NCBI RefSeq assembly: GCF_034479635.1
Contig: NZ_CP140153.1
Span: 317,501-381,500, forward strand
Source: Guyparkeria halophila
GTDB taxonomy: Bacteria > Pseudomonadota > Gammaproteobacteria > Halothiobacillales > Halothiobacillaceae
Direction: 5' to 3'
DNA length: 64,000 nucleotides
A program made the position numbers and the translations under genes. Below, piece by piece: positions 50,671 to 60,726 of this stretch. The notes beneath the pieces are model-generated. The model was given only the letters and a program-made list of their open reading frames with translations. It did no database searches and had not been told where the DNA came from. The first letter of the stretch is position 1. Each line of letters starts with the position of its first letter.

Positions 50671-52761
50671 ATGAGTCTTGGCGCACGGATGGGCGGCATC
50701 AGCCGTAAGATACTGATCCTCGTGGTTCTGGCGGTTCTGGCCCTGGTCGCGACCGTGGTCGTGTTCATTTTCGCGGCCCAACGCGAGCAGGAATTCCTCG
50801 ACCGTCGCCTTGCCGGCGCCGAATTGGAGCGCTCCTCGCAGGAGATCACCATTGAGGTGTTGCGCGCCATCCGCGGCAACCCCGGGGCCTTCGACCGGGT
50901 CCAGTCGATCCGAGCCGAGTTCACCGACAGCCTCGCGGCCCTCAAGGGCAACGACCCCGAGCGCCCGCAACTGGCGGTGCCCGGCAACCGCCAGGACCTG
51001 CTTGGCACGGTCGACAACCAGTGGAGCGCCTACAACGACTCATTGAGCAAGGTGCTCGAGGGCCGCGAGGCCATCCTCAGCGTCGGCGAGCAGTCGGCGC
51101 AGATCGAGGAGATCCTGCCGGACCTGACCGCGGCCTCGGACGAGGTCGTGCAGACGCTGGTTGCCAACGAAGCGCCCAGTCACCTCATCTATCTCGGCAC
51201 CCGCCAGCTGATGTTCATCGAGCGCATCGGCACTACGCTCGACGAGATCACCGGCGGCGGCGAGCAGGCGGTCAACGCCTCGGAACGCTTCGGCCGCGAC
51301 GTGGCCCTGTTCGGTGGCGTGCTCAATGGCCTGTTGAACGGTAACCGCATGGCGCCGCGCGTCAACAACACCGAGGTCCGTGACGGGCTGCGCGAGGTGG
51401 GCGTGCTGTTCGCCACGGTCAACCAACTGGTGTCCGCGGTCCTCGAGCAGGCGCCGCAACTGCTCGCCGCCAACCAGGCTGCACGTGAGATCGACCGCAT
51501 GTCGGGCGATTTCACCGGCAGCACCTCGGAGCTGGCCCGCACGCTGGCCGCCGACCAGAACCAGGCCTCGCAGTTCCTCTACCTCGGCTACGCCAGCGGC
51601 GCGATCGGCCTGCTGCTGCTCGTCTGGCTGGGCGTGACCCTGGTGCAGGAATCCCGTCGGGCGCTGAACGAGACCGCGGCGGCCAACCAGCGCAACCAGG
51701 CGGCGATCCTGCGTCTGCTCGACGAGATGATGACACTCGCCGACGGTGATCTGACCGCGCACACCACCGTGACCGAGGACATCACCGGTGCGATCGCGGA
51801 CTCGGTCAACTACACCATCGACGCCCTGCGTGACCTGGTCGGGACCATCAACGACACCTCGGTGCGCGTCGCCGAGGCGGTACGCGCCTCGCAGGACAGC
51901 TCGCGGGCGCTTGCCAACAAGTCACGCGGCCAGGCCGAGCGAATTACCGAGATCTCCGATGCGATCGCGCAGATGTCCGACGAGATCGAGCGGGTTTCGG
52001 TCAGCGCGCAGGAGTCGGCGCAGATCGCGGAGTCCTCGGTGAACGTGGCCCACCGCGGGGGCGATGCGGTGCGCCAGACCATCAAGGGCATGAACCAGAC
52101 CCGCGAGCAGATCCAGGAAACCTCCAAGCGCCTCAAGCGTTTGGGCGAGTCCTCGCAGGAGATCGGTGACATCGTCGGCCTGATCACCGATATCGCCGAC
52201 CAGACCAACATCCTGGCCCTCAACGCGGCAATCCAGGCGGCGATGGCCGGTGAGGCCGGTCGCGGTTTTGCTGTGGTCGCCGACGAGGTTCAGCGACTGG
52301 CCGAGCGCGTCAGTGACGCGACGCGCCAGATCGAGCTGCTGGTCAACACCATCCAGACCGACACCTCCGAGGCCATGCTTGCCATGGAGCAGACCACCTC
52401 GAACGTCGTCGACGGCGCGACGCTCGCCGAGAACGCCGGCAAGGCGCTGTCCGAGATCGAAAGCGTCTCGCTGAAGCTCTCTCAACAGATCAACGACATC
52501 ACCTCGGTGGCCCAGAAGGAGGCCTCGGTGGCGACCGAGCTGCGTGAGGCGGTCAACCGGATTCGTCAGGACACGCAGCAGACGGCAGAAAACGCGACCC
52601 AGGCCGCCGACGAGATCGGTGAGCTGGGCTCGCTCTCGCAGGAGCTCAACCGCTCCGTGGCCGGTTTCACCATGCCCGAGCGGGACGAACCGACGGTCGC
52701 GATGCCGATCGAGGAGCGCTCGGCAGGGGAATGGGACGAACCGGCCGAAAAGCGGGCCTGA
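50671..52761 (+). CDS. pilJ: Twitching motility methyl-accepting protein PilJ
   Basis: A 696-aa chemoreceptor of the Pil-Chp system. TM1 is at about residues 11-35, the periplasmic region has two PilJ-type helical modules (about 40-305), TM2 is near 310-330, and a HAMP follows ([19 protein letters not shown]). The signalling tip reads [37 protein letters not shown], with the PilJ-specific AIQAAMAGE variation. AGGAG is 12 bases before the ATG at 50671; a GTG at 50662 is the alternative start. It senses surface contact or phospholipid-type signals in P. aeruginosa. Confidence 0.94.
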   Translation: MSLGARMGGISRKILILVVLAVLALVATVVVFIFAAQREQEFLDRRLAGAELERSSQEITIEVLRAIRGNPGAFDRVQSIRAEFTDSLAALKGNDPERPQLAVPGNRQDLLGTVDNQWSAYNDSLSKVLEGREAILSVGEQSAQIEEILPDLTAASDEVVQTLVANEAPSHLIYLGTRQLMFIERIGTTLDEITGGGEQAVNASERFGRDVALFGGVLNGLLNGNRMAPRVNNTEVRDGLREVGVLFATVNQLVSAVLEQAPQLLAANQAAREIDRMSGDFTGSTSELARTLAADQNQASQFLYLGYASGAIGLLLLVWLGVTLVQESRRALNETAAANQRNQAAILRLLDEMMTLADGDLTAHTTVTEDITGAIADSVNYTIDALRDLVGTINDTSVRVAEAVRASQDSSRALANKSRGQAERITEISDAIAQMSDEIERVSVSAQESAQIAESSVNVAHRGGDAVRQTIKGMNQTREQIQETSKRLKRLGESSQEIGDIVGLITDIADQTNILALNAAIQAAMAGEAGRGFAVVADEVQRLAERVSDATRQIELLVNTIQTDTSEAMLAMEQTTSNVVDGATLAENAGKALSEIESVSLKLSQQINDITSVAQKEASVATELREAVNRIRQDTQQTAENATQAADEIGELGSLSQELNRSVAGFTMPERDEPTVAMPIEERSAGEWDEPAEKRA

Positions 52762-52855
52762 TCGCAGCAGCGTCCATGGCGCCCAACCCCGGAGACGGGC
52801 GCCTGTTCGTCGGAGATTCCAGCAGGCGGGAAGCCGAAAGGTGGTGTAACTGAAG

Positions 52856-55800
52856 ATGCGGACTGAAAGGAAAGTCGATGCGATCGTGTTCGACTGGCTC
52901 CGTGAGGGGTTGGAGGAGCGTCTCGCCGAGCTCTTGAGGGCACTGGAGCAGTTGTCCGAGGGCCAGAACGTGACCGAGCATGTCTTCGACGCCACCCAGG
53001 CGTTGCAGACCATCGACCGTGTCTTCTCCATGGTCGATATCCAGTTGGTGCGCGTGCTGGTGCGCACTCAGATGGCCGCCCTCGAGCCGCTCGAAGAGCC
53101 GTCCGACGACGAGACGGCCATTTCCGCGCAGATCGAGTCGGCAGCCCTGCTGCAGGCGCTGCTGGATCGCATGGCGGCCGGTGCGGAAATCGCGCCGGCA
53201 AGCCTGCTGCCGATGGTCAACCGCCTGCGAGGGACCCTCAAGCAACCCCCGCTTGAAGCCCGTGAGCTGGCCGCGCGCGCCTTCCTGTTGCAGGCCGAGC
53301 ACGAACTGGGCAAGCGCCCGCACCGCGAAAAAGGCGTGGACGAGGAAGCCGAGCTCCGGCCGCTGTTGCGCCGGATGGAGCGTGAAGTGCTCGCCGTCAT
53401 GCGGGACGACTGGTCCGTCCTGCCGGGGTTGCGGGATCTGTCCATGCAGATCATCGCCCACGAACCCAGTCGCAGCGCGATCATCGCCATTCGCGTGGTG
53501 GGTGAGTTGCTGCGTCTGACCGAATCTGACCCCGATCGTTACGCACCGGTGCTCAAGCGAGCGGTCGGGCGGGTCCTGCAGCTGTTCCGCTTGCAGCTTC
53601 AGGCGCGCAGCGAGTCGGTGATCAACCATGCCGGCCTGGACCTGGGCGCCTCGGTGTTGCTCTCCATGCTGGAGCGGGTCGACGATGACGAGCCGATCTG
53701 CCGCGATCGTGCCGGCGATTGGCGCCAGCAACTCGATCGCGCCGATGTGCCGGCGCGGTTCGTCGGTCTGGATGCCCAGGCACTCGAGGCGGTCCGGCAG
53801 GCGCTCGAGGAAGAGTTGCTTGCCACCCAGGACGTGCTCGACCTGTTCGTCCGCGGCAAGCGTGATGATCTCGAGCCGCTGGGTCGAATCCTGAACAAGT
53901 TCGAACAGATGAGCGGGGTGCTCGCCACGCTGGGCTACGCCGCGGCGGCCCAGGCGCTGGCAGACGGCCGCGAGCGCTTGCAGGCGGTTACGCGAGGTGC
54001 CGAGCTCCTCGATGACGAGATGCTCATGGATCTCGCCGGCACGGTCATGCTGGTCGAGCAGGTGATTGACGGCATCCCGCGCAGCATGGCCGACGGCGAC
54101 CGAGCCGAGGCCCTGCACGACCAGACCGTCGCCAGCTCGATCGGTGCGATCGCCAGTGCGGCGTTCGAATCCCTGAGCGAGGCTCGCGAGAAGATCAATG
54201 CCGGCCTCGCCGGGCAGGGTGATGGCGAAGCGCCGTCTGACGACCCGTTTGCCCAGGCGGCCGATCGGCTGACCGGCATCGGCGAAGTGCTTCGCCTGTC
54301 CGGCCGCGATGCCGCGACCCCGCTGGTCATGGCGTTGGCCCGCTGGAGTCGTGCACAGACCTTTGGTGAGCCGGTCGGCGATGAACATGCCCTGTCCGCC
54401 CTGAGCGAGATCTTCGCGGCGCTCGAGTTCTATCTCGAGAACCTGCGTGATTTCAGCAAGGAGATCGCCCGTTTCCTCGAGGCACCCAAGCGGCGAATCG
54501 ACGACCTCCTGGGCGATGCCGACGAGCGACAGGACGTCGCGGCATCGGCCGAGGGCGCTGCGAGCGAATCGCTATCCTCTGACGCGGAGGCGGCCGAGTC
54601 CGACTCGACAGCCGAGGAATTGCCCGCCGCACCGGTCGACGACAGTCTCGCCACTCCGGACGAATTGATCGCATTCTGGCAAGTCGAGGAGGAAGAGCTC
54701 GCCGCGGATGCGCCCGGTGCCGAACGCGAAGCGCCTGCCGCCGATGTCGAGCCGGTCGAGGCCGAAAACCCTGACCAAGCGAGTGGCGAGGATCTGGAAG
54801 ACGCACTCGACTTTGCGCTCGACGAGGGCGAGGAAGAGCAGCGTGTTGCGCCGTCGTCCTCGGACGATCTGCCCGACCTGCCCGGCGAGGTTGCGCAATA
54901 CCCGCAAGCCGCGGAAAGCCCGGCCGACCTCGATGCCCTGAGCCTCACGGCAGATGAACCGACGGCGGGGGACGAGACGGCGTCCCGACCCGAGACGTCC
55001 GAGGACGAGTCCGACGAGACGGCGCTGGGCTCTCTGCCACGGGACGAGTCGTCGACCACCACCGAGGCCGAAGGCGAGACACCGGTCGAATTGGACGAAG
55101 GTCCAAGTGTCGCATCGGAGGACCCCGAGGCGGCGCAAGCCGCGGATCAGCCGGGGGGCGATGTGGAGGCGCTGACGTTCCCCGAGGCAACAGAGGAAGA
55201 CTCGGCGGCCCTCGAGTCGGCCCTTGATTTCGGCCTGGCCGACGATCAGGACGAGTTGCGTGTCGATCAGCAACCGCCGGGGCAACGCGAGTCGGCTGAC
55301 GACGAGGGGCCGTCCGTCGACCTTCCCGATCAGCCGGTGGCCGCCCCCGAAGAGGCGGGCTTGTCCACCGACGAGCGGGCCCTCGCCGAGACCGAGACCG
55401 AAGGCGACCACGGTGAACCGTCGCCCAGCGACACCTCGGCCAGCAATACGGAGTCTGCTGACGACGAGACGGCAGCCCTGTCGTTCGGCGAGACGGAAGA
55501 GCCGTCGTCCCGGGAACTGGAATCGGCGCTCGATTTCGGGCTCGCCGACGACCAGGATGACCAGCGGACCGCTTCGGCGGCATCGGCCGATGACGAGATG
55601 GCGGTCGACCTTCCCGATCAGCCCGTTGAGGCCCCGGAACTGCCCGAGGCAGAAGCCGTCGACACGTCGGCGGACGAGCCCGAAGCGAGTCTGGACACCG
55701 AAGCCGTCATCGAGCCGGACGACGACCCGATGATGGCGGAGATGCGCGAGGTCTTCGCCGAGGAAATGGCCGAGACGGTGCCCGATATGGGTGAGGCGGC

Positions 55801-58800
55801 CGATGCCTGGCGCAACCGGGAGGATGTCGAGGCGCTGATCACCCTGCGCCGCGGTTTCCACACCATCAAGGGCAGTGGCCGGATGGTCGGGCTGGAGACC
55901 ATCGGCGAGTGGGCCTGGGCCTGGGAGCGACTGCTCAATCAGGTGATCGATGGCAAGCTCGACGGCGATGAGGCCACTCGACAGGGGGCGCTCGATGCCG
56001 TTGCCCTCATGCAGGCGGTACTGCCCGATCTCGAGGCCGGACAGGCCACTCCCGAGTCTCACTGGTCCGAATCGCGCCGGCTGGCCGAGCGTCTCGAATC
56101 CGGCGAGTCCATTGAGATGGACCGGTCGTCCGGTCAGGCCGTGGTCGACTCCCCGGCGGACGACGAGGCCACCGCCTCAGACGGGCCGGTCGAATCGGAC
56201 GAGGTGTCATCGGACGAGGAGTCGACTGAAGCCCAGGCGGCCACGCCGGTGATCGATGATCCGGTGCTGCGAGAGATCTTCGATCAGGAGATCGGCGGCT
56301 ACATCGACGAATTGCATCGCGAGATCAAGGCCGCGCGCGAACACGGCGTCGGTCTCGCCTGCGACAACGACCTGGTGCGTCTGCTGCATACCACGCTCGG
56401 CTCGGCGCGCACCGCCGGTGTGGACATCATTGCCTCCCTGGCTCGCTACCTGGAAGACTGGACCCGCGTACTTGCCGAGCATCAGGAGCGTCTGGGCGGT
56501 GAGGAGCTGGCCCTGTTCGCCGAGGGGGCCGATGCCATCGAGGCATTGCGTCGCTGGGCGGTCGACCCGAGTCTCGAGCAGCCCGATACCCGGGACCTGG
56601 AGCAGCGCCTGGATATCCAGTTGCAGCAGGTGCTGGCCGAGTATGGCGAGGTTGCCGAAAGCGCCGAGGCCCGCGATTCGCGCCAGGCAGAAGAGCCCGA
56701 ACCGCCGCTGACTGTCGAGGATTCCGGCGCCGAGTCCGACGACGTCACGTCGACTGACGACGTGGCCCATGGCGAAGAGGTTCCCGGCCCCTCGGCCGAT
56801 GAGTCATCGAGTGACGAGGTGTCCGACGAGGAGTTGCCGGTCGATGAAGCGGCCAGGGACGACCTCGAGACGGACGATGTCGAGACAGGTCAGGCCGAAG
56901 AGCTGCGAACCGAAGCGGATGATTCGTCCGACGCGTCGGGCGGTGACGACGAGGCGGTGGATGAATACGCCGACATCGAGCATCGTCCGGACGATGATCC
57001 GGCGGAGCAGGACGAGGACATCCTGCAGATCTTCCTCGACGAGGCCGACGAGCTGCTCGAGCAGGCCGATGCCTATCTGGCCCACTGGCGGGTCCACCCG
57101 CACGATCTCGAATCGATCCGCCTGCTGCACCGCAACCTGCACACCCTCAAGGGCGGTGCCCGCATGGCCGGCCTGCTCAACCTCGGGGACGTGGCACACC
57201 ATCTCGAGGGGCGCCTGGATTTGGCCCGGCGCGAGGAATCCACGGATAACGAGTCCCTGGTGGCGCTCGTCCAGCACAGTTACGACGTCATCGCCGGTCT
57301 GCTCGACCGGGTGCGCAGCCAGCAGCCGATCCCTCAGCAACGCGAGCTGATCGGTTGGATTCGCGATCCGGAGGGTGCGCGTCGGTTCGCCGAACGCAAC
57401 CAGGGCGCTGACGTGGCCCGTCCCGACGCGGCCGGCGGGCCGCATCGGGCATCGCCAGCGCCGGCCGAGGCCGCCGCCGAGCCGTCGCCGGGAGCGCCGG
57501 TGTCCTCGCCCACCGAATCCGCCGAGGCCGGTGGCGGCCTTGGGCAGGAGGGGGGTGCCGAGCGGCGCGACGAGCAGGTGCGTGTCGCCGCGGGCAGCAT
57601 CGATGCCATGGTCAATCAGATCGGCGAGTCGGTATTGCTGCAGTCGCGCATCGACCGGCAGGTCAACGGTTTCGAGCGCCAGCTGTTCGAGCTTCAGCAG
57701 ACCGTCACCCGCCTGCGCAGCCAGTTGCGCCGGCTGGAGATCGAGACCGAGACACAGATCAAGGCCGACCTGATGGAAGAGGCCGGGGTCACCGAAGAGC
57801 AGTTCGATCCGCTCGAATTCGATCGTTTCACGCAGGTGCAGGAACTGTCGCGCGGCATCATGGAGTCGCTCGGGGACGTCGCGAATATCGAGGAGAGCCT
57901 CAGTTCGCTCACCGAGCAGTCGCAACTGTTGTTGCTGCAGCAGTCCCGTCTGGGGCGGAAGATGCAGGACGGTGTGCTTGCCATGCGCCTGGTTCGTTTC
58001 AATGACGTCGCCGGGCGCCTGCGGCGCATCGTGCGTCAGGTCGGCGACGAGATGGGGCGTCAGGCCGAGCTGGTGATCGAGAACGGCGATGCCGAGGTCG
58101 ACCGGGTCACCCTGATGGCCATGCTGCCGTCGCTGGAGCACATGCTGCGCAACTCCATCGCCCACGGCATCGAGTCGCCCGAAGAGCGGCGCGCCGCCCA
58201 TAAGCCGCCGGTGGGTCGCCTGGCGCTCAATATCGACAGCGGGGGCGGCAATATCACCGTCAGCCTGCGTGATGATGGCCGCGGGCTTGACCTGGATGCC
58301 ATTCGTCGCAAGGCGATCGAGCGCAGCCTGATGCCGGCCGATATCGACATCAGTGACGAAGAGGCGCGTTCGCTGATCTTCCTGCCGGGCTTCTCCACCG
58401 CCGGAAACCTCTCCCAGGTGGCCGGCCGCGGGGTGGGAATGGACGTGGTCGCCAGCGCCACGCGTGAGCTCGGCGGCTTCGTCGACGTGGATTCCGAGCA
58501 GGGCCGCTATACCGAGATCCGGCTCAATCTGCCGCTGACCCAGGCGATGACCCGCGGCATCCTGATTGCCAGCGGTGACGATCGCTACGCCATTCCCTAC
58601 AAGGGCGTGGTCGCGGTTACGCGCATGACCGGCGTGGCGCTCGCCGAGCATTATCGCGAGGAAAAGCCACAGATCGAGCACGACGGCGAGCACTTCCCGT
58701 TGTATTACCTCGGCGAGCTGCTGTGGGGGCAGCCGCCGGCGGAAACCGCACAGGACGTGGCGGCGATACGCCCGATCATGCTCTTCAAGCTGGGCGAGCG

Positions 58801-59437
58801 GCGTTTCGCCCTGCACGTCGACCATCAGCTCGGTGGCATCCAGTTGTTCGTCAAGTCGATGGGGCCGCAGCTTGGACGCATCCCGGGGATGTCGGGGGCC
58901 ACGATCGCCGACGATGGCGACGTGATCCTCGTGCTGGAATTGTTCGAGCTGGTCCAGCAGTTCCAGCGGCGCGACTACCAGCGCCGTCTGGGGACGCAAG
59001 CGGCACTCAAGCCCGCCCGAGCCCGTCCGTCGGTGCTGGTGGTGGACGATTCACTCACCGTGCGCAAGGTCACGGCGCGCACGCTGGAACGCAACAACTA
59101 CGATGTCGTCCTGGCACGCGATGGGGTCGAGGCACTGGGTCTCCTGCAGGACAGCCTGCCCGATCTGGTGCTCACCGACATCGAGATGCCTCGCATGGAC
59201 GGCTTCGAGCTGTTGGGTGCGATCCGCAACGATCGATCGGCGGCCGACACGCCGGTGATCATGATCTCGTCACGGACCGGCCAGAAGCACCGCGCCCGTG
59301 CCGAGGCGTTGGGCGTTTCCGCCTACCTGGGCAAGCCCTACACGGAACTCGATCTGATCGACACCATCGCGCGCCTGCTGCCGGCAAGTGCGGTGAGCGG
59401 TGACGACGAAGGCCCGGGTGACGAGCATGCCCACTGA
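52856..59437 (+). CDS. chpA: Hybrid histidine kinase ChpA (PilL) of the Pil-Chp system
   Basis: A 2193-aa CheA-type kinase. Residues 1 to about 545 form a helical N-terminal region like that of ChpA/FimL. An acidic linker (about 545-955) contains three ALDFxL repeats. HPt domains have phosphoacceptor His at 1002 (FHTIKGSGRM), 1429 (LHTLKGGARM) and a degenerate one at 1178 (HTTLGSARTAG). Then come the dimerisation region (from about 1575), the HATPase (LRNSIAHGIESPEERR; GRGVGMDVVASATRELGG), a CheW domain and a C-terminal receiver with Asp2108 (VLTDIEMPRMDGF). P. aeruginosa ChpA (about 2470 aa) has more transfer domains; this one has fewer. It phosphorylates PilG and PilH. Confidence 0.93.
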   Translation: MRTERKVDAIVFDWLREGLEERLAELLRALEQLSEGQNVTEHVFDATQALQTIDRVFSMVDIQLVRVLVRTQMAALEPLEEPSDDETAISAQIESAALLQALLDRMAAGAEIAPASLLPMVNRLRGTLKQPPLEARELAARAFLLQAEHELGKRPHREKGVDEEAELRPLLRRMEREVLAVMRDDWSVLPGLRDLSMQIIAHEPSRSAIIAIRVVGELLRLTESDPDRYAPVLKRAVGRVLQLFRLQLQARSESVINHAGLDLGASVLLSMLERVDDDEPICRDRAGDWRQQLDRADVPARFVGLDAQALEAVRQALEEELLATQDVLDLFVRGKRDDLEPLGRILNKFEQMSGVLATLGYAAAAQALADGRERLQAVTRGAELLDDEMLMDLAGTVMLVEQVIDGIPRSMADGDRAEALHDQTVASSIGAIASAAFESLSEAREKINAGLAGQGDGEAPSDDPFAQAADRLTGIGEVLRLSGRDAATPLVMALARWSRAQTFGEPVGDEHALSALSEIFAALEFYLENLRDFSKEIARFLEAPKRRIDDLLGDADERQDVAASAEGAASESLSSDAEAAESDSTAEELPAAPVDDSLATPDELIAFWQVEEEELAADAPGAEREAPAADVEPVEAENPDQASGEDLEDALDFALDEGEEEQRVAPSSSDDLPDLPGEVAQYPQAAESPADLDALSLTADEPTAGDETASRPETSEDESDETALGSLPRDESSTTTEAEGETPVELDEGPSVASEDPEAAQAADQPGGDVEALTFPEATEEDSAALESALDFGLADDQDELRVDQQPPGQRESADDEGPSVDLPDQPVAAPEEAGLSTDERALAETETEGDHGEPSPSDTSASNTESADDETAALSFGETEEPSSRELESALDFGLADDQDDQRTASAASADDEMAVDLPDQPVEAPELPEAEAVDTSADEPEASLDTEAVIEPDDDPMMAEMREVFAEEMAETVPDMGEAADAWRNREDVEALITLRRGFHTIKGSGRMVGLETIGEWAWAWERLLNQVIDGKLDGDEATRQGALDAVALMQAVLPDLEAGQATPESHWSESRRLAERLESGESIEMDRSSGQAVVDSPADDEATASDGPVESDEVSSDEESTEAQAATPVIDDPVLREIFDQEIGGYIDELHREIKAAREHGVGLACDNDLVRLLHTTLGSARTAGVDIIASLARYLEDWTRVLAEHQERLGGEELALFAEGADAIEALRRWAVDPSLEQPDTRDLEQRLDIQLQQVLAEYGEVAESAEARDSRQAEEPEPPLTVEDSGAESDDVTSTDDVAHGEEVPGPSADESSSDEVSDEELPVDEAARDDLETDDVETGQAEELRTEADDSSDASGGDDEAVDEYADIEHRPDDDPAEQDEDILQIFLDEADELLEQADAYLAHWRVHPHDLESIRLLHRNLHTLKGGARMAGLLNLGDVAHHLEGRLDLARREESTDNESLVALVQHSYDVIAGLLDRVRSQQPIPQQRELIGWIRDPEGARRFAERNQGADVARPDAAGGPHRASPAPAEAAAEPSPGAPVSSPTESAEAGGGLGQEGGAERRDEQVRVAAGSIDAMVNQIGESVLLQSRIDRQVNGFERQLFELQQTVTRLRSQLRRLEIETETQIKADLMEEAGVTEEQFDPLEFDRFTQVQELSRGIMESLGDVANIEESLSSLTEQSQLLLLQQSRLGRKMQDGVLAMRLVRFNDVAGRLRRIVRQVGDEMGRQAELVIENGDAEVDRVTLMAMLPSLEHMLRNSIAHGIESPEERRAAHKPPVGRLALNIDSGGGNITVSLRDDGRGLDLDAIRRKAIERSLMPADIDISDEEARSLIFLPGFSTAGNLSQVAGRGVGMDVVASATRELGGFVDVDSEQGRYTEIRLNLPLTQAMTRGILIASGDDRYAIPYKGVVAVTRMTGVALAEHYREEKPQIEHDGEHFPLYYLGELLWGQPPAETAQDVAAIRPIMLFKLGERRFALHVDHQLGGIQLFVKSMGPQLGRIPGMSGATIADDGDVILVLELFELVQQFQRRDYQRRLGTQAALKPARARPSVLVVDDSLTVRKVTARTLERNNYDVVLARDGVEALGLLQDSLPDLVLTDIEMPRMDGFELLGAIRNDRSAADTPVIMISSRTGQKHRARAEALGVSAYLGKPYTELDLIDTIARLLPASAVSGDDEGPGDEHAH

Positions 59438-59453
59438 AGGACAGCAAGCAGCC

Positions 59454-59969
59454 ATGGCACAGCAAGATCAACCGCAAGCCGGCGAGGCCCCGATCCGCGC
59501 CGTGCGACTCCCCACGCAGCTGACCGACCTCGAGCTGCTGATCCCCTACGCGCTGATCGCCGAGATCACCGACGTTTCCCTGCCCGAGGGCAGCATTGGT
59601 CTGGGGCGAAACGAGGCGACCATCGTCAACTGGCGCGGCCAACGCGTGCCGTTGGTGAGCCTCGAGGCGATGAACGGGGAGGCCGTGCCCACCATCGGTC
59701 GGCGGGTGCGGTGCGCCATGCTCTATGGAACCGATCCCGAGCGGGCCCTGCCTTACTATGCCCTGCTCCTGTCAGGCGTGCCGCGCTCGGAGTCGGTCGA
59801 GCGTCGCCAGATCGAGACGGCGGGCCCGCAGGACAACCCGCTCTGGCAGGCCGTCGTTCGTCTCGATGGACGCCTGACGGCCATCCCGAATATCCGCGTG
59901 CTCGAGGAGCGAATCGATCAGATGCGCCTTGGCGAGGAAGAATCGCGAGAATCCCCCGCCATCGAGTAA
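59454..59969 (+). CDS. chpC: CheW-domain protein ChpC-like
   Basis: A 171-aa CheW-type adaptor: RLPTQLTDLELLIPYALIAEITDV, LGRNEATIVNWRGQRVPLVSLEAMNG and YYALLLSGVPRSESV. Its position directly after chpA matches ChpC, a second coupling protein linking other receptors to ChpA. The start at 59454 has AAGGACAGC upstream; 59427, inside the end of chpA, is also possible. It is the last gene of the operon. Confidence 0.88.
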   Translation: MAQQDQPQAGEAPIRAVRLPTQLTDLELLIPYALIAEITDVSLPEGSIGLGRNEATIVNWRGQRVPLVSLEAMNGEAVPTIGRRVRCAMLYGTDPERALPYYALLLSGVPRSESVERRQIETAGPQDNPLWQAVVRLDGRLTAIPNIRVLEERIDQMRLGEEESRESPAIE

Positions 59970-59998
59970 TCCCCGCCGCGACTCGTCTCAGGCATCGA

Positions 59999-60037
59999 CG
60001 AAAAAACCCGGCCACTGTGACGTGTGCCGGGTTTTTG
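59999..60037. terminator. Terminator between chpC and the btuM-like gene
   Basis: AAAAAACCCGGC, a 13-nt loop and GCCGGGTTTTT: A-tract and T-tract allow use from both sides. Confidence 0.92.
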
Positions 60038-60072
60038 TTGTGCCCCGTCGATTCCGGGGTGCCGGGGGGCGG

Positions 60073-60687
60073 CTAGCCGTGCCGTTGCGCCCGCACACCG
60101 TCGCGAACGAGGTTCGTGGCCGCCATGCCGGCCAGCGCGACCACGCTGTAAATTGCCGCACTGGTCACATAGCCAGACAGATAGGGCATCGTGCGCTGGG
60201 CGTATTCGAATGCCACCATGGCCTCGAATTGGCCGGAGAAGGCATAGAACGTGGCGTTCGAGATGCCGAATGCGACCACGCTGCCCGCGAGCAAGGCCAC
60301 GGCAATCCACGCCAGTCCCGTGAGCGTGCCTTCCGAACCGTGCGCCAATCGCTTGCCGGCCAATCGGCCCGCGCCCCAGAGGGCGGCGTAGGCGGCCAGC
60401 ACACCCGGGTACGCGGGAGAGAAGCAGCTGGCCATTGCCGCGCCATCCAGCCAGACACTGCCCAGGTCGATCGCGACGGCAAGCACCAGCAGCCCGCCCA
60501 GCACCCGTGCCTGACGAAACCACAACCCGGCCAGGAAGAACACCGCCCAGGAGGTGTCCGCCAGGTGCAGCGCCGAGCTGAAGTGGTGATAGCGCGTGGC
60601 GAGCATCGAGATCGCCATGACGGCGAGCGCCGCAAGGGCGACAACTCGGCTAGCCGGGAAGAGCCGTTCTTCAATGGGATGGGGCAT
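60073..60687 (-). CDS. btuM: BtuM-like cobalamin transporter, probable
   Basis: A 204-aa inner-membrane protein with six hydrophobic segments. RYHHFSSALHLADTSWAVFFLAGLW precedes a loop with Cys88 in AMASCFSPAYPG. In BtuM of Thiobacillus denitrificans an invariant Cys in this loop (Cys80) binds and decyanates vitamin B12. It starts 39 bp after btuB and shares the same cobalamin riboswitch. No BtuCDF genes lie nearby, consistent with BtuM replacing the ABC importer. The identification rests on topology, the Cys and context, not on a database match. Confidence 0.75.
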   Translation of the reverse strand: MPHPIEERLFPASRVVALAALAVMAISMLATRYHHFSSALHLADTSWAVFFLAGLWFRQARVLGGLLVLAVAIDLGSVWLDGAAMASCFSPAYPGVLAAYAALWGAGRLAGKRLAHGSEGTLTGLAWIAVALLAGSVVAFGISNATFYAFSGQFEAMVAFEYAQRTMPYLSGYVTSAAIYSVVALAGMAATNLVRDGVRAQRHG

Positions 60688-60726
60688 GGTCGGATGACGT
60701 CCTGAAAAGCCGGGGAAGGCGCTATG

